A stretch of DNA of 64,000 nucleotides from Vulcanimicrobiota bacterium (GTDB lineage: Bacteria; Vulcanimicrobiota; Vulcanimicrobiia; Vulcanimicrobiales; Vulcanimicrobiaceae): the NCBI GenBank assembly GCA_027452165.1, contig DAIDGX010000004.1:62001-126000 (forward strand), in the 5' to 3' direction. Numbering within the stretch: position 1 is the first letter of the stretch; every line of letters starts with the position of its first letter. The translations under genes and the position numbers were made by a program. Positions 10,080 through 20,376 of this stretch are shown here, in pieces. The notes under the pieces were generated by a model. That model worked only from the letters and a program-made list of their open reading frames with translations, had not been told where the DNA came from and ran no database searches.

Positions 10080-10080
10080 G

Positions 10081-10107
10081 GGCACCGGCTTAACGCACCC
10101 TGGTGCC
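10081..10107. terminator. Short inverted repeat between convergent genes
   Basis: GGCACC and GGTGCC (6 bp, 15-nt loop) directly follow the C11 stop and span the LysR stop codon. It could serve both convergent transcripts, but the stem is short. Confidence 0.3.
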
Positions 10108-11004
10108 GCTCTCGTGGGCCTGCATCGCGCGCACGACGGAGGCGACGGGCTCGTGGCCAAGATCGCGCCCGACGGCATAAAAGCCGAGCTTCGTTTCAAC
10201 GCGCAGGTCCCCGATCCGGATAAACTGCCCGTCGTCGATCAGGCGATCGTGCATGCCACCCCAGAACAGTGGAATCCCGTCGCCACGCGAAGCCGAATGC
10301 AGCATCATCACGTGGCTCGGAAAGCGGAGCATGTGCTTCGGATCGGGGTGCAGACCGAAGCTGCGCAAAAAGCGGCGCCAATTGAGTCCGGGATCATCGG
10401 GTTGATCGAGTTCGAGCAGCGGAAAGGCGAGCAGATCCTCGGCCCGGCGTACGTTACGGCTCTCGGGGTAGCGCTGCAGAAAGGCCTCCGACGCGGCCGG
10501 ATAGGCGCTTTCGTGAATCAGCAACGCGCTTTCCATATTCGGCCATTTTCCGTCGCCGAAGCGAATCGACAGGTCGATCTCCGGAGCATCGAAATTGGCA
10601 TACGAGGTCGCGGTGATGATACGCACCTCGACGTCCTTCATGGCCGCGCGGATGTCGGCGTACCGCGGCATGAGCCAGTTCATCCCGACATCAACGGTAC
10701 AGGCGATCGTCACATATCTGCCATTCTTCTCTCTTTGCAGCCGTTCGATCGTTCGCGCGATATCGTCGAACCCGGCTCGAACCGATTCCGCGATCGCGGA
10801 GCCCTCGGACGTCACGACGACGTGACGGCCGCGACGCTCGAACAATTGCAACCCACTCCACTCTTCGACCTGCGCGATGTGACGGCTGATTGCCGATGCC
10901 GCGACATCCAATTCACGTGCCGCTTGCGAGAAGTTTCCGAAGCGCACCGCAGCCTCAACCGCGGCCAGCGCATTCAGCGAAGGGAGATCACGACGTAAAG
11001 ACAC
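10090..11004 (-). CDS. LysR-family transcriptional regulator (GcvA-like)
   Basis: The N-terminal winged helix-turn-helix reads LPSLNALAAVEAAVRFGNFS, then a recognition helix in AASAISRHIAQVE; a LysR substrate-binding domain follows. The GTG at 11004 puts LPSLNAL at residue 6, as in GcvA-type members; an ATG at 11058 would add 18 residues, and neither has a clear ribosome binding site. The gene diverges from the acyl-CoA dehydrogenase operon, the usual arrangement for a LysR protein that controls its neighbour. The effector is unknown. Confidence 0.85.
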   Translation of the reverse strand: MSLRRDLPSLNALAAVEAAVRFGNFSQAARELDVAASAISRHIAQVEEWSGLQLFERRGRHVVVTSEGSAIAESVRAGFDDIARTIERLQREKNGRYVTIACTVDVGMNWLMPRYADIRAAMKDVEVRIITATSYANFDAPEIDLSIRFGDGKWPNMESALLIHESAYPAASEAFLQRYPESRNVRRAEDLLAFPLLELDQPDDPGLNWRRFLRSFGLHPDPKHMLRFPSHVMMLHSASRGDGIPLFWGGMHDRLIDDGQFIRIGDLRVETKLGFYAVGRDLGHEPVASVVRAMQAHESGTRVR

Positions 11005-11069
11005 GTGCGGAGCGTACCATAAAAGGAAACGAAGGTCACCAATAGTTTTTCGGAGCATGGCTTTTCTTG

Positions 11070-11086
11070 CTTCGATATTAACGAAG
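11070..11086. promoter_or_regulatory. Possible operator (CTTCG-N7-CGAAG)
   Basis: A 5-bp inverted repeat with an AT-rich 7-nt centre lies in the LysR/acyl-CoA dehydrogenase intergenic region. It is a plausible binding site for the LysR or the TetR regulator of this cluster, but short. Confidence 0.3.
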
Positions 11087-11119
11087 GGATAACGCTTCAA
11101 CATGCGTATGATCCAAGAG

Positions 11120-11143
11120 TGACCGATCTTCCACTTTCGGTCA
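11120..11143. promoter_or_regulatory. Possible operator (TGACCGA-N10-TCGGTCA)
   Basis: A perfect 7-bp inverted repeat spaced by 10 nt ends just before the ribosome binding site (CGGAG) of the acyl-CoA dehydrogenase gene. The position suits repression by the TetR protein encoded at the end of the operon, or action by the divergent LysR. Confidence 0.45.
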
Positions 11144-11155
11144 TCCGGAGAAATC

Positions 11156-12346
11156 ATGCAAGCGGACGCCATCGTTTCCCGCCTCCACGCATTCCTGACC
11201 GCGCACGTGTATCCGAACGAGCAGCGGTACGCGCACGAACTCGACGCTACGCCGTCGCGTTGGACGCAGCCGCCCATCATGGAGACCCTCAAAGCCCAAG
11301 CCCGCGAGATGGGACTTTGGAACCTGTTCCTGCCTGAGCCGGAGTACGGCGCGGGTTTGAGCAACCGTGAGTACGCACCCCTGTGCGAATTGATGGGTAG
11401 GTCGCCGATCGCCCCGGAGATTTTCAACTGCAACGCTCCCGACACGGGCAACATGGAGGTACTCGCGCGCTACGGATCGCCGGCGCAACGCGCCCAATGG
11501 CTCGAACCGTTACTGCGCGGCGAGATACGCAGCGGATTTTCGATGACGGAGCCCGGTGTTGCATCCTCGGATGCAACGAACATCGCGGCGTCGATTCGGC
11601 GCGACGGCGATGCCTACGTCCTACATGGACGTAAATGGTGGACGACCGGTGCACTCCACCCGCACGCGCGCATTCTGATCTTCATGGGGAAGTCCGATAC
11701 GAGCGCGCCCGTGCACAAACAACAGTCGATGATGCTCGTGCCGATCGACACACCAGGCGTACGCATCGTGCGTAACCTTCCGGTCTTCGGATTCGATGAT
11801 GCCCCCTTCGGGCATTGCGAGATCGCCTTCGAAGACGTCCGCGTTCCAGCCGAAAACTTGATTCTCGGCGAAGGGCGCGGTTTCGAGATCGCGCAGGGCC
11901 GGCTCGGCCCCGGACGTCTGCACCACTGCCTGCGTCTAATCGGCCTAGCCGAGCGTACGCTCGAGCGCATGTGCGTGCGCGTGCGCGACCGCGTTACCTT
12001 CGGACGTCCGCTCGCCGCGCAAGGCGTGGTTCGCGAATGGATCGCTCGTTCGCGCATCGAGATCGACCAGACTCGATTGCTCGTCTATCGCGCCGCAGCC
12101 GAACTCGACGAAGCCGGAAACAAGGGAGCGGCGCCCGCGCTTGCCATGGCGAAGGTTGCGGCACCGCGCATGGCTCAAGACGTCGTCGATCGCGCCATCC
12201 AGGCCTTCGGCGCGGAAGGTTTGCTCGACGACGCGGGGCTCGCGCACGCGTGGATCAATGCGCGCTCGCTACGCATCGCCGACGGCCCCGACGAAGTGCA
12301 CCTGCGTTCGATCGCCAAAGCGGAACTGGCAAAATACGATGCGTGA
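11156..12346 (+). CDS. Acyl-CoA dehydrogenase (ACAD10/11-like)
   Basis: 396 residues with a complete acyl-CoA dehydrogenase fold: the N-terminal helical domain, the FAD/substrate block [17 protein letters not shown] (about residues 123-139), the KWWTTGA strand, and a C-terminal helical domain ending [15 protein letters not shown]. These block sequences resemble the ACAD10/ACAD11 and LvaC group more than beta-oxidation dehydrogenases. The start follows a GGAG. It opens an operon with a histidine phosphatase (8-nt overlap) and an APH-type kinase, the same enzyme types that work together on 4-hydroxyacyl-CoA in known systems. The substrate assignment is inference. Confidence 0.88.
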   Translation: MQADAIVSRLHAFLTAHVYPNEQRYAHELDATPSRWTQPPIMETLKAQAREMGLWNLFLPEPEYGAGLSNREYAPLCELMGRSPIAPEIFNCNAPDTGNMEVLARYGSPAQRAQWLEPLLRGEIRSGFSMTEPGVASSDATNIAASIRRDGDAYVLHGRKWWTTGALHPHARILIFMGKSDTSAPVHKQQSMMLVPIDTPGVRIVRNLPVFGFDDAPFGHCEIAFEDVRVPAENLILGEGRGFEIAQGRLGPGRLHHCLRLIGLAERTLERMCVRVRDRVTFGRPLAAQGVVREWIARSRIEIDQTRLLVYRAAAELDEAGNKGAAPALAMAKVAAPRMAQDVVDRAIQAFGAEGLLDDAGLAHAWINARSLRIADGPDEVHLRSIAKAELAKYDA

Positions 12347-12959
12347 TTTTCACGTCAAACACGGTGCATGCGAAGTTGTCCTGGTGCGTCACGCGGAGGC
12401 ACACCATATCGACCATCCGGTAACGCTCGACCCGAAAGACGTCGATCTTCCACTCTCCGAGCGGGGACACGAGCAGGCACGCTTGCTTGCCGCACGCCTC
12501 GCCAAGCGCGAACTTGCGGCCCTCTACACGAGCCCACTCAAACGCGCGCTTGAGACCGCCGACGCGATCGCGCATACGACAAAGCTTCCGATCGTTTCCG
12601 ACGCGCGCCTGCGCGAGGTCGAGATCGCCGGCGTCGGCCCGGTAGCGCTCCACGATCTGGCCGAAATCGCCATCGCGCGCGGCGGCTGGTCGCATCTTCC
12701 GGGAACGGAGTCGTCGGCGAGCGTACGCGGACGCATGCGCGATGCGATCAACGAGATCGTAAAAAAACACCCGGGCGAGCGCATCGCGCTCGTCTCGCAC
12801 GCAGGCGCAATCAACGCCTACATGTCGATGTTGCTTGCTCTCTCCGGAGATTTCTTCTTTCCGGCCGGAAACACGTCGCTCTCGATCGTGCGCGCGCGCG
12901 ACGACCGGCGGCTGATCGTGACACTCAACGATACGGCGCACCTGGAGTACTCACGATGA
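12339..12959 (+). CDS. Histidine phosphatase superfamily protein (phosphoglycerate mutase-like)
   Basis: 206 residues. The phosphohistidine motif LVRHAEA lies near residues 15-21, with [14 protein letters not shown] and [16 protein letters not shown] in the expected places and the second catalytic His in LVSHAGAI. The family is broad (phosphatases and mutases); the cofactor-dependent mutase role is not indicated. The ATG lies inside the acyl-CoA dehydrogenase stop (ATGCGTGA), so translation is coupled. Its position between an acyl-CoA dehydrogenase and a kinase suggests it acts on a phosphorylated intermediate of the same pathway. Confidence 0.85.
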   Translation: MRDFHVKHGACEVVLVRHAEAHHIDHPVTLDPKDVDLPLSERGHEQARLLAARLAKRELAALYTSPLKRALETADAIAHTTKLPIVSDARLREVEIAGVGPVALHDLAEIAIARGGWSHLPGTESSASVRGRMRDAINEIVKKHPGERIALVSHAGAINAYMSMLLALSGDFFFPAGNTSLSIVRARDDRRLIVTLNDTAHLEYSR

Positions 12960-14008
12960 GTCGCGACGATCCTGAAGTGATCGACGTACGGCCCGAGGAA
13001 CGCCTCGACCTTCGGCGGCTCGAACCATATCTGCGCGCGCATCTTCCCGAGACGGCCGGCACATTTTCGCTTCGCCAATTCAGCGGCGGACACGCAAACC
13101 TTACTTATCTCGTTGCATTCGGCGAGCGCGAGTACGTGCTACGCCGCCCGCCGCTCGGTCCGGTCCCAAAACACGCGCACGACATGCGCCGCGAACACGC
13201 GGTTCTCTCGCGAATCTACGAGACCTTTCCGCTAGCGCCGCGCAGCTATCACCTCTGCACCGACGCCATGGTGATCGGCAGCGATTTTGTAGTGGAGGAA
13301 CGCAAAAGCGGCATCGCGATTCGGCGCGAGCTTCCCGCGATGTATGCGGACGACACGACCTTCACCGCGCGCCTGGGAGCTGCGCTCGTCGATACGCTTG
13401 CCGACCTACATCGCGTCGATCCATATGCAACGGGCCTCGGCGAGCTCGGTCATCCCGACGGCTACGTGCAGCGTCAGCTCGATGGCTGGTCCTCGCGCTA
13501 CGACGCCGCGCGCACGACCGAAAGTGCCGATGCAAGCGCGCTCATCGCCTGGATGCGCGAGCGCCTGCCGCCGTCACCCGCAACGACGATCGTTCACAAC
13601 GACTACAAGCTCGACAATATGCTCCTCGACGCCAAGGATCCGGCTTGCATCGTCGCCGTTCTCGACTGGGACATGTGCACGCTCGGCGATCCGCTGATGG
13701 ATGTCGGCTATCTGCTCGCACTCTGGCCCGAAGCTCATGAGCCGCCGGCATTTCGCGTCGGCGCGATGCCCACGTGGCACGCCGGATTCCCCACGCGCGC
13801 GCAGGTGGTCATGCGCTACGCACAGCGCACCGGATTCGACGTCTCGCACGTGCGCTGGTATCACATCTTCAACGTCTTCCGTTTCGCGGGCATCCTGCAG
13901 CAAATCTACAAGCGTTACACGCTCGGACAGACGCACGACGAACGCTTCGCCGGTTTCGGCTCCGCGGCCAATAGCCTGATCTCCGCCGCAACGTTTCTCG
14001 CACAATGA
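12956..14008 (+). CDS. APH-type phosphotransferase (ACAD10/11 or LvaA-like kinase)
   Basis: 350 residues, start overlapping the previous stop as ATGA. Kinase-like motifs are present: a Gly-containing loop GGHANLTYLV, the catalytic IVHNDYKLDNMLL (His214, Asn215, Asp216) and the metal-binding VLDWDMCTLGDPLMDVGYLL (Asp237). This version of the fold is the one fused to acyl-CoA dehydrogenase in ACAD10/ACAD11 and found as LvaA in levulinate catabolism, where it phosphorylates a 4-hydroxyacyl-CoA. Resistance to aminoglycosides is unlikely given the context. The proposed substrate remains inference. Confidence 0.85.
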   Translation: MSRDDPEVIDVRPEERLDLRRLEPYLRAHLPETAGTFSLRQFSGGHANLTYLVAFGEREYVLRRPPLGPVPKHAHDMRREHAVLSRIYETFPLAPRSYHLCTDAMVIGSDFVVEERKSGIAIRRELPAMYADDTTFTARLGAALVDTLADLHRVDPYATGLGELGHPDGYVQRQLDGWSSRYDAARTTESADASALIAWMRERLPPSPATTIVHNDYKLDNMLLDAKDPACIVAVLDWDMCTLGDPLMDVGYLLALWPEAHEPPAFRVGAMPTWHAGFPTRAQVVMRYAQRTGFDVSHVRWYHIFNVFRFAGILQQIYKRYTLGQTHDERFAGFGSAANSLISAATFLAQ

Positions 14009-14586
14009 AACATCCGCCGGCTAAAGAACGCGCGATCCTCGATGCTGCGCTTCGCCTCTTCTCGCAACATGGCTATCGCCATACCTCGGTTGACGAGATT
14101 GCGACGGCGGCGGGTATCGCGAAAGGCACGATCTACCTCTATTTCGAGAGCAAAGAGGCGCTCTTCCGGGCGCTTTGCAGTCACGTTACCGAGCACATCT
14201 TTGCCGAAGTAGAGGCGGCGATCGGCGACGACGGACCGGCCCTCGTGCGCATCGCGGCGGCACTTCGGGTCAAATTCGGCCGCCTCTTTCGCGCCGTCAC
14301 GAGCGCCAGCCACGGACGCGAGTTGATCGAATCGCGCGACGACCTTGCTGCCGACATTTTTAAGGCCTTCGATCACCGCTTCGAAGCCTTGATCGCGACC
14401 CTCGTCGAACGCGGCTTGCTGCACGGCGAGCTGCGCACCACTGCAGAGCGCCTAAGCGCAAAGACGATCGCGCAGACGCTCTGCGCCTCGACCCGCGGCG
14501 TGAGCCTCATCGCACGCGATTCGGCAGATTTCGATCGCCGTTTCGAGGCCCTGCTCGCGATCGTTACCGAGGGCCTATCGGCGTAG
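14005..14586 (+). CDS. TetR/AcrR-family transcriptional regulator
   Basis: 193 residues, coupled to the kinase gene by ATGA. The N-terminal helix-turn-helix is canonical: ILDAALRLFSQHGYRHTSVD, then IATAAGIAKGTIYLYFESKEALF. The C-terminal ligand domain is divergent as usual. As the last gene of the operon it probably senses a pathway acyl-CoA and controls its own operon. It overlaps the end of the convergent NUDIX gene by 12 nt. Confidence 0.9.
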   Translation: MKHPPAKERAILDAALRLFSQHGYRHTSVDEIATAAGIAKGTIYLYFESKEALFRALCSHVTEHIFAEVEAAIGDDGPALVRIAAALRVKFGRLFRAVTSASHGRELIESRDDLAADIFKAFDHRFEALIATLVERGLLHGELRTTAERLSAKTIAQTLCASTRGVSLIARDSADFDRRFEALLAIVTEGLSA

Positions 14587-15120
14587 GCGTTCCTCGATCA
14601 TCGTCCGCATCGCATCCTGCGGATCGCTCCATGCATCGACGAACGTCCGCAAGATACGCCCCGTGAGCCCCCAGATACGCCGCGCTCCGTAATCGAGGAT
14701 CGTGGAATCGATCTCGAGCGCCCCAATCGTCACCACGCCTTCACGCACCTCTGCAAGCAGCGTTGCAAGCGGAACCGTAAAGACGCCGACCGTCTCGGTC
14801 GCATCGATACGCAACTCGCCCGGAGCGATCGTCGCGACGAACGGCGTTACCGCATAGCGGTTCACGCGTGCCCGGATCTCCGGGAGGGTCGCGAGAATGC
14901 GCACGCGATTCGGATGCACGCCCACCTCTTCGGCCATCTCGCGCAGCGCCGTCGTGCGAAGGTCGCCGCCATCGGTTGGATCCATGCCACCGCCGGGCAA
15001 CCCGATCTGGCCGCCATGGCTGCGCAGATGCGCAGCGCGTTCCACGAAGATGACGCCGTGCGGAGCCTCTTCGAGGATGCCGAGGATCACGGCAGCGGGG
15101 CGTCGCGCCTCGTCTTGCAT
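14575..15120 (-). CDS. NUDIX hydrolase, coenzyme A pyrophosphatase type
   Basis: 181 residues from the ATG at 15120. The segment SHGGQIGLPGGGMDPTDGG followed by TALREMAEEVGV is a NUDIX box in the form seen in CoA pyrophosphatases (HGGQ...LPGG..D..D). Such enzymes split CoA or acyl-CoA at the pyrophosphate to give a 4'-phosphopantetheine product and 3',5'-ADP. A longer frame to 15216 would overlap the divergent YqhA-like gene. The location next to acyl-CoA genes is suggestive but the gene is on the opposite strand. Confidence 0.85.
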   Translation of the reverse strand: MQDEARRPAAVILGILEEAPHGVIFVERAAHLRSHGGQIGLPGGGMDPTDGGDLRTTALREMAEEVGVHPNRVRILATLPEIRARVNRYAVTPFVATIAPGELRIDATETVGVFTVPLATLLAEVREGVVTIGALEIDSTILDYGARRIWGLTGRILRTFVDAWSDPQDAMRTMIEERLRR

Positions 15121-15154
15121 GGGTGCATCCTTCGACGCGCGAAACCCGCTCCTC

Positions 15155-15700
15155 ATGCAGTGGCTCACGAGCGCCATCGAGCGCCTGCTCTGGGCGAGCC
15201 GTTTTCTCGTCCTCATCGCCGTCTTTGCAAGCTTGGCGAGTTCGGCGATCCTGTTTTACGTCGCAAGCGGTGACGTGCTCCGCTTGTTCGGCTCGGTCGC
15301 CGGCTACACCGGCCAGGCCGTGACGCATATCTCGATCATCGGCCACGTGGCGGAGATCATCGACGGGTATCTCTTCGCCGCGATCCTCATCATCTTCGCG
15401 CTCGGACTCTACTCGCTCTTCATCGCTCGCTTGCAGGTAGCCGAGCACTCCGAGGTCGCGCGCCGGCTGCTCTTGATCACGAGTATCGACGAGCTCAAAG
15501 AGCGCCTCGCGAAGGTCGTCTTCCTGATCCTCGTCGTGCGTTACTTCCAGTTCACGCTCGAACACGAGCCGCAGACGTCGATCGAACTCTTAGAGCTAGC
15601 GGTCGGCATCGCGCTGATCGCGCTCGCGCTCTTCCTCACCAACCGCACGCAGAAGGCTAGCGCAGAAGGGGCACCCGTTCCGGATAGATCGGGCGATTGA
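15155..15700 (+). CDS. YqhA/UPF0114-family membrane protein
   Basis: 181 residues. Three to four transmembrane segments are visible: FLVLIAVFASLASSAILFYV, the segment around YLFAAILIIFALGLYSLFI, LAKVVFLILVVRYF, and a C-terminal hydrophobic stretch ending ALFLTNR. Conserved features around LFIARLQVAE and the IDELKERLAK linker match the YqhA (PF03350) family, whose function is unknown. The start at 15155 leaves 34 nt to the divergent NUDIX gene. The 3' end overlaps the convergent helicase gene by 44 nt. Confidence 0.8.
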   Translation: MQWLTSAIERLLWASRFLVLIAVFASLASSAILFYVASGDVLRLFGSVAGYTGQAVTHISIIGHVAEIIDGYLFAAILIIFALGLYSLFIARLQVAEHSEVARRLLLITSIDELKERLAKVVFLILVVRYFQFTLEHEPQTSIELLELAVGIALIALALFLTNRTQKASAEGAPVPDRSGD

Positions 15701-17651
15701 TGATTCGCTCGAGCGCATCAGCTTTCGCGCTCAGCACGAGATCGGAGAAGCGCCGGAAGCTTTCGCGCTCCGCCTCGCCTTCGGCGAAGCGCTCGTTGCG
15801 CTCTAGATCGACCTTCGCATCGACCGGAAGAAAGCGCACGTAGCGTCCTTCGTCGTCTTCGGCCAACTCCACCAAGCCTTCGTCTTCGAAGATGCGCAAC
15901 GCTATGCTCACCGTGCGGTCGCTCACTTTGTCCAGTTCGAGCGTCCGCGCGATATCCGTATAGTTCATGCGCACGACGCCCGATGAGGCAAGGCCGCGTA
16001 TCCCCCGATAGAGCGCGCGCAACGCGGGCAGCGTCGGTGCTTCACGATCGATGATGAACTCGTTGATCGTCCGATCGGCGGCACTGAAGAGCAGGTGAAT
16101 CCCGGCGTGCGCGCCGTCGCGCCCCGCGCGCCCCGCTTGCTGATTGAACTCGGTGTAATCGAAGTTGAGATGATAGAGCACGACGTGACGCACGTCGGGC
16201 AGATCGATGCCCTCGCCGAAAGCCGACGTGGCAACGACGACTTGCAGTCGCCCCTCGCGAAAAAATCGTTCGACTTCGTGCCGTTCAGGTGTCGGCATGC
16301 CCGCGTGATAAAACATAACAGTATTGCCGATCTTCTTGCGAAGCGAATCCGCAACGGCGGTCGCTTTCTGCCGCGACATACAATACACGATGCCTTTGTC
16401 TCCGCCGCGAAAGAGCTCAAAGAGATAGGCATCCTTGTCTTTGGTTTCGCGGGCGTCGATCACGTGCAGGTTCTCGCGTACGGTCGGATCGATCACCCAC
16501 GACTCGATCCGCAGAGCGCGCACGATCTGCGCGAACGCATCGTCGCTCGCGGTTGCCGTAAGCGCGAGCACCTGCGGCGATCCAAGCGACGCGATCGTTT
16601 CGCCTATGCGTCCGTACGAGGCACGGTGGGTCGATTCGTAAAGATGGTGAGCCTCGTCGATCACAACGAACGCGGGCGTGCTCGCACCGGAAAATTCAGC
16701 GCGATGAAAGTCGAGAAACTCCGGGGTTGCAAGCACGATATCCCACGCACCCGAACGCAGCGCCTCGAAGAGTTCTTCCCGCTCGTCGTGCGAGATCGCA
16801 CCGTTGGCGCGATAGATACGTAGGCCGAAGGGCTCGAACTTACGAACCAGCGCCTCGTATTGATCGTTTGCGAGCGCGCGCAAGGGGTAGATGACGAGCG
16901 TCTTTCCGCCGCCGCGAAGGGCGCGCAGCGCTGCCGGATATTGAAAGCAGAACGACTTCCCGCGCCCCGTCCCGAGCACGACAAGCGTATTGCGCCCGGC
17001 TTCGATGCGCTCGAGCGCCTGGAGTTGCGCCGCGTGCGGCCTGCCGTCCCCGATCAATGCGACGCGCACGCGTTCTTCGTCGCCATCCCACGTCGAGCGT
17101 GCGGCTTCGCGCGCAAGGGAGCGTTCCGCGACGATGCGCCCGGCATCGCGCCACACGTAGATGTTGACTCCGCGATGACGCGCTGTCCCGCTTTCCGCAG
17201 GTCCGCCGGTGAGCGATTCCACGCGCGCGCGGTAGCGCATCCCCGCGTCGATCGGTTCGGCCAGGTGCTTGGCGATCCCGCGATTGATGTAGCCGAGTTG
17301 CAAAGCGCCGTAGCGCACCGCGATCGCGTTGCGATCGTGCGGATTTGCAGGTTCCCGCACCAGATCGAGTTCACTGCCGATCGTCAGTCCCGCGATCGTG
17401 TCTTGCCGGCGCTCGAACGAGACGCCCGCGATCTTCGTGTGGAACTGCGTGGCGCTGCCGATCGATGCGTATCGATCGGCAGCGTATTCGTCTGCGCGCG
17501 CGAACTGCGCTGCGACGAACGCATCGATCTCGTTTCCCGGTGCGCCCGAAGACGATTCGAGCGCGCCAAAGGCGCGCTCGAATGCAGCTTCCGATGCCGT
17601 GGGCGGCGGCAGCCCGTTAGTGCTGCTCGGCGTCCGCATGCGACTCGGCAT
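15657..17651 (-). CDS. HIRAN-domain RecQ-like DEAH helicase
   Basis: 664 residues. Residues about 65-150 form a HIRAN domain (KIAGVSFERRQDTIAGL, REPANPHDRNAIAVR, LGYINRGIAKHLAE), a DNA-end or damage-binding module. A superfamily 2 helicase core follows: Walker A LGTGRGKSF, DEAH box VIDEAHHLY, TATAS, and the C-terminal motifs ATSAFGEGIDLPDV and QQAGRAGRDG. A winged-helix-like region (YTDIARTLELDKVSDRTVSI) closes the RecQ-like part. It follows secF with a 35-nt overlap; an internal ATG at 17639 is an alternative start. The likely role is DNA repair. Confidence 0.85.
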   Translation of the reverse strand: MPSRMRTPSSTNGLPPPTASEAAFERAFGALESSSGAPGNEIDAFVAAQFARADEYAADRYASIGSATQFHTKIAGVSFERRQDTIAGLTIGSELDLVREPANPHDRNAIAVRYGALQLGYINRGIAKHLAEPIDAGMRYRARVESLTGGPAESGTARHRGVNIYVWRDAGRIVAERSLAREAARSTWDGDEERVRVALIGDGRPHAAQLQALERIEAGRNTLVVLGTGRGKSFCFQYPAALRALRGGGKTLVIYPLRALANDQYEALVRKFEPFGLRIYRANGAISHDEREELFEALRSGAWDIVLATPEFLDFHRAEFSGASTPAFVVIDEAHHLYESTHRASYGRIGETIASLGSPQVLALTATASDDAFAQIVRALRIESWVIDPTVRENLHVIDARETKDKDAYLFELFRGGDKGIVYCMSRQKATAVADSLRKKIGNTVMFYHAGMPTPERHEVERFFREGRLQVVVATSAFGEGIDLPDVRHVVLYHLNFDYTEFNQQAGRAGRDGAHAGIHLLFSAADRTINEFIIDREAPTLPALRALYRGIRGLASSGVVRMNYTDIARTLELDKVSDRTVSIALRIFEDEGLVELAEDDEGRYVRFLPVDAKVDLERNERFAEGEAERESFRRFSDLVLSAKADALERIINRPIYPERVPLLR

Positions 17652-18912
17652 GCTCCGTCGCCTCGAACTCCTCGAGGTTCAGGGTTATCTCCTCGTGGCC
17701 TTGCTCGAGCGCTTCATCGTGCAGGCCGGAGACCTGCGCATCGAGCGGATCGATCTCGTGCGAGGAGACATCGAGCGTCTCTTCAACCGCCGTCGCGCCA
17801 TCACGCTTGCGTTTGTACCGCGCGGGAACAGGCTGCGCCGGACGTGCCGAGCCCTTCTCCTTCTCGCGACGTGCGCGGCGTGCGGCCACGATATCCTCGC
17901 GCTTGCGCCCCGCGGCCGAACCCGATGACGCCGCGGGCGAGATCGCGCGTGCGCCGAGCGAGGCGAGGCCTTCTTGCCGCTTACGCGCCGCGGCTTCGAG
18001 CTGACGCTTACGAAACACGAGCACCAGTGGCGCCGAGAAGAAGATCGAATGATAGCCGCCCGAGCAGATGCCGACGAGCAGCGCGAACGCAAAGTTCTTC
18101 AGGCTAGCGCCGCCCAGTGCGAGCAGAGCCACGAGCGTGATCACGACGGTGGCAAGGGTGTTGAACGAGCGCGTCATCGTCTGCTTGATCGACTCGTTGA
18201 CGATCGTTTCGTACGGCGCGTCGCCCATGATCTTGGTGTTCTCGCGTATTCGGTCCAAGATGACGATCGTATCCATGACCGAGTAGCCGATGACGGTGAG
18301 GACCGCAGCGAGGAAGGCATCGTCGGCGGCTTTGCCGGCGAGCGCGTAGATACCGATCATCATCAGCGCATCGCGAACGAGCGCGACGACGGTGACGAGG
18401 CCGAAGATGTAGTTCCAGCCAAAGCGGAACGCGATGTAAAGAAACTGGATCCCGAGCGCGATCACAAGCGCGAGCAACGCGTCGCGCAGGTACTCGGCAC
18501 CGAGCGACGGTCCGATCGCACTAATCGAGAGCTTCGATGGATCCCATGGCGCGATCTTGGTGAGCGCGTCCTTGAGCGGGATCGAGTTGTTCGCAAACGA
18601 CGTCTGCGTGGCGATCGTAAACTGTGCGCCCGAGCTACCCGCGGTCGTGATCCGCTCGTCGGCCAGCTTCAGCGCGGCGAGGCCGGCGCGCACCTGATCG
18701 GTCGTCAGCGGACGATCGAAGGTCACGTCCACCTCGGTGCCGCCGGTGAACGAGAGCCCAAGGCGCAGCATGTGCGAGGGCTGGAAGCCCTCTCCGCCCT
18801 GGAAGCCGTGATAAACCATCGCGGCGATACCGAGCGCGATGACGATAAACGAGATCGCCTGGACGGTGCGGAACCAGCCGACGATATTCCAATTCAGTCT
18901 GCGAAAGAACAT
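17617..18912 (-). CDS. secF: Protein translocase subunit SecF with long charged C-terminal tail
   Basis: SecF works with SecD to use the proton-motive force in late steps of Sec export. The first about 300 of 431 residues hold six transmembrane segments and the periplasmic loop, with family motifs LGLSFTGGTEVDV, IGPSLGAEY, GYSVMDTIVILDRIREN and ESIKQTMTRSFNT. After the last membrane helix comes an extra tail of roughly 125 residues, first Arg/Lys/Ala-rich and then acidic. Most SecF proteins end soon after the last helix, so the tail is unusual. The gene follows secD by 9 nt. Confidence 0.95.
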   Translation of the reverse strand: MFFRRLNWNIVGWFRTVQAISFIVIALGIAAMVYHGFQGGEGFQPSHMLRLGLSFTGGTEVDVTFDRPLTTDQVRAGLAALKLADERITTAGSSGAQFTIATQTSFANNSIPLKDALTKIAPWDPSKLSISAIGPSLGAEYLRDALLALVIALGIQFLYIAFRFGWNYIFGLVTVVALVRDALMMIGIYALAGKAADDAFLAAVLTVIGYSVMDTIVILDRIRENTKIMGDAPYETIVNESIKQTMTRSFNTLATVVITLVALLALGGASLKNFAFALLVGICSGGYHSIFFSAPLVLVFRKRQLEAAARKRQEGLASLGARAISPAASSGSAAGRKREDIVAARRARREKEKGSARPAQPVPARYKRKRDGATAVEETLDVSSHEIDPLDAQVSGLHDEALEQGHEEITLNLEEFEATEHAESHADAEQH

Positions 18913-18921
18913 TGCTTGGTC

Positions 18922-20295
<1,374 letters not shown>

Positions 20296-20308
20296 CGGCT
20301 TCTACATG

Positions 20309-20334
20309 AAAAAGGCAGCGCCGGAGCTGCTGCC
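20309..20334 (-). terminator. Intrinsic terminator between flhA and secD
   Basis: Read on the minus strand, GGCAGC and GCTGCC form a 6-bp GC stem with a 9-nt loop followed at once by TTTTT. It lies about 40 nt after the flhA stop and just before secD, so it likely ends the flagellar-type transcript. Confidence 0.6.
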
Positions 20335-20376
20335 CGGCGTCAACCTTACGAGTGTAGCAATGGCCCGGAGCGGGGG

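Noticed and set aside
12956-14008. Aminoglycoside resistance gene
   Set aside because: The APH fold is present, but the neighbours and sequence blocks match the ACAD10/11-type and LvaA-type acyl-CoA kinases.
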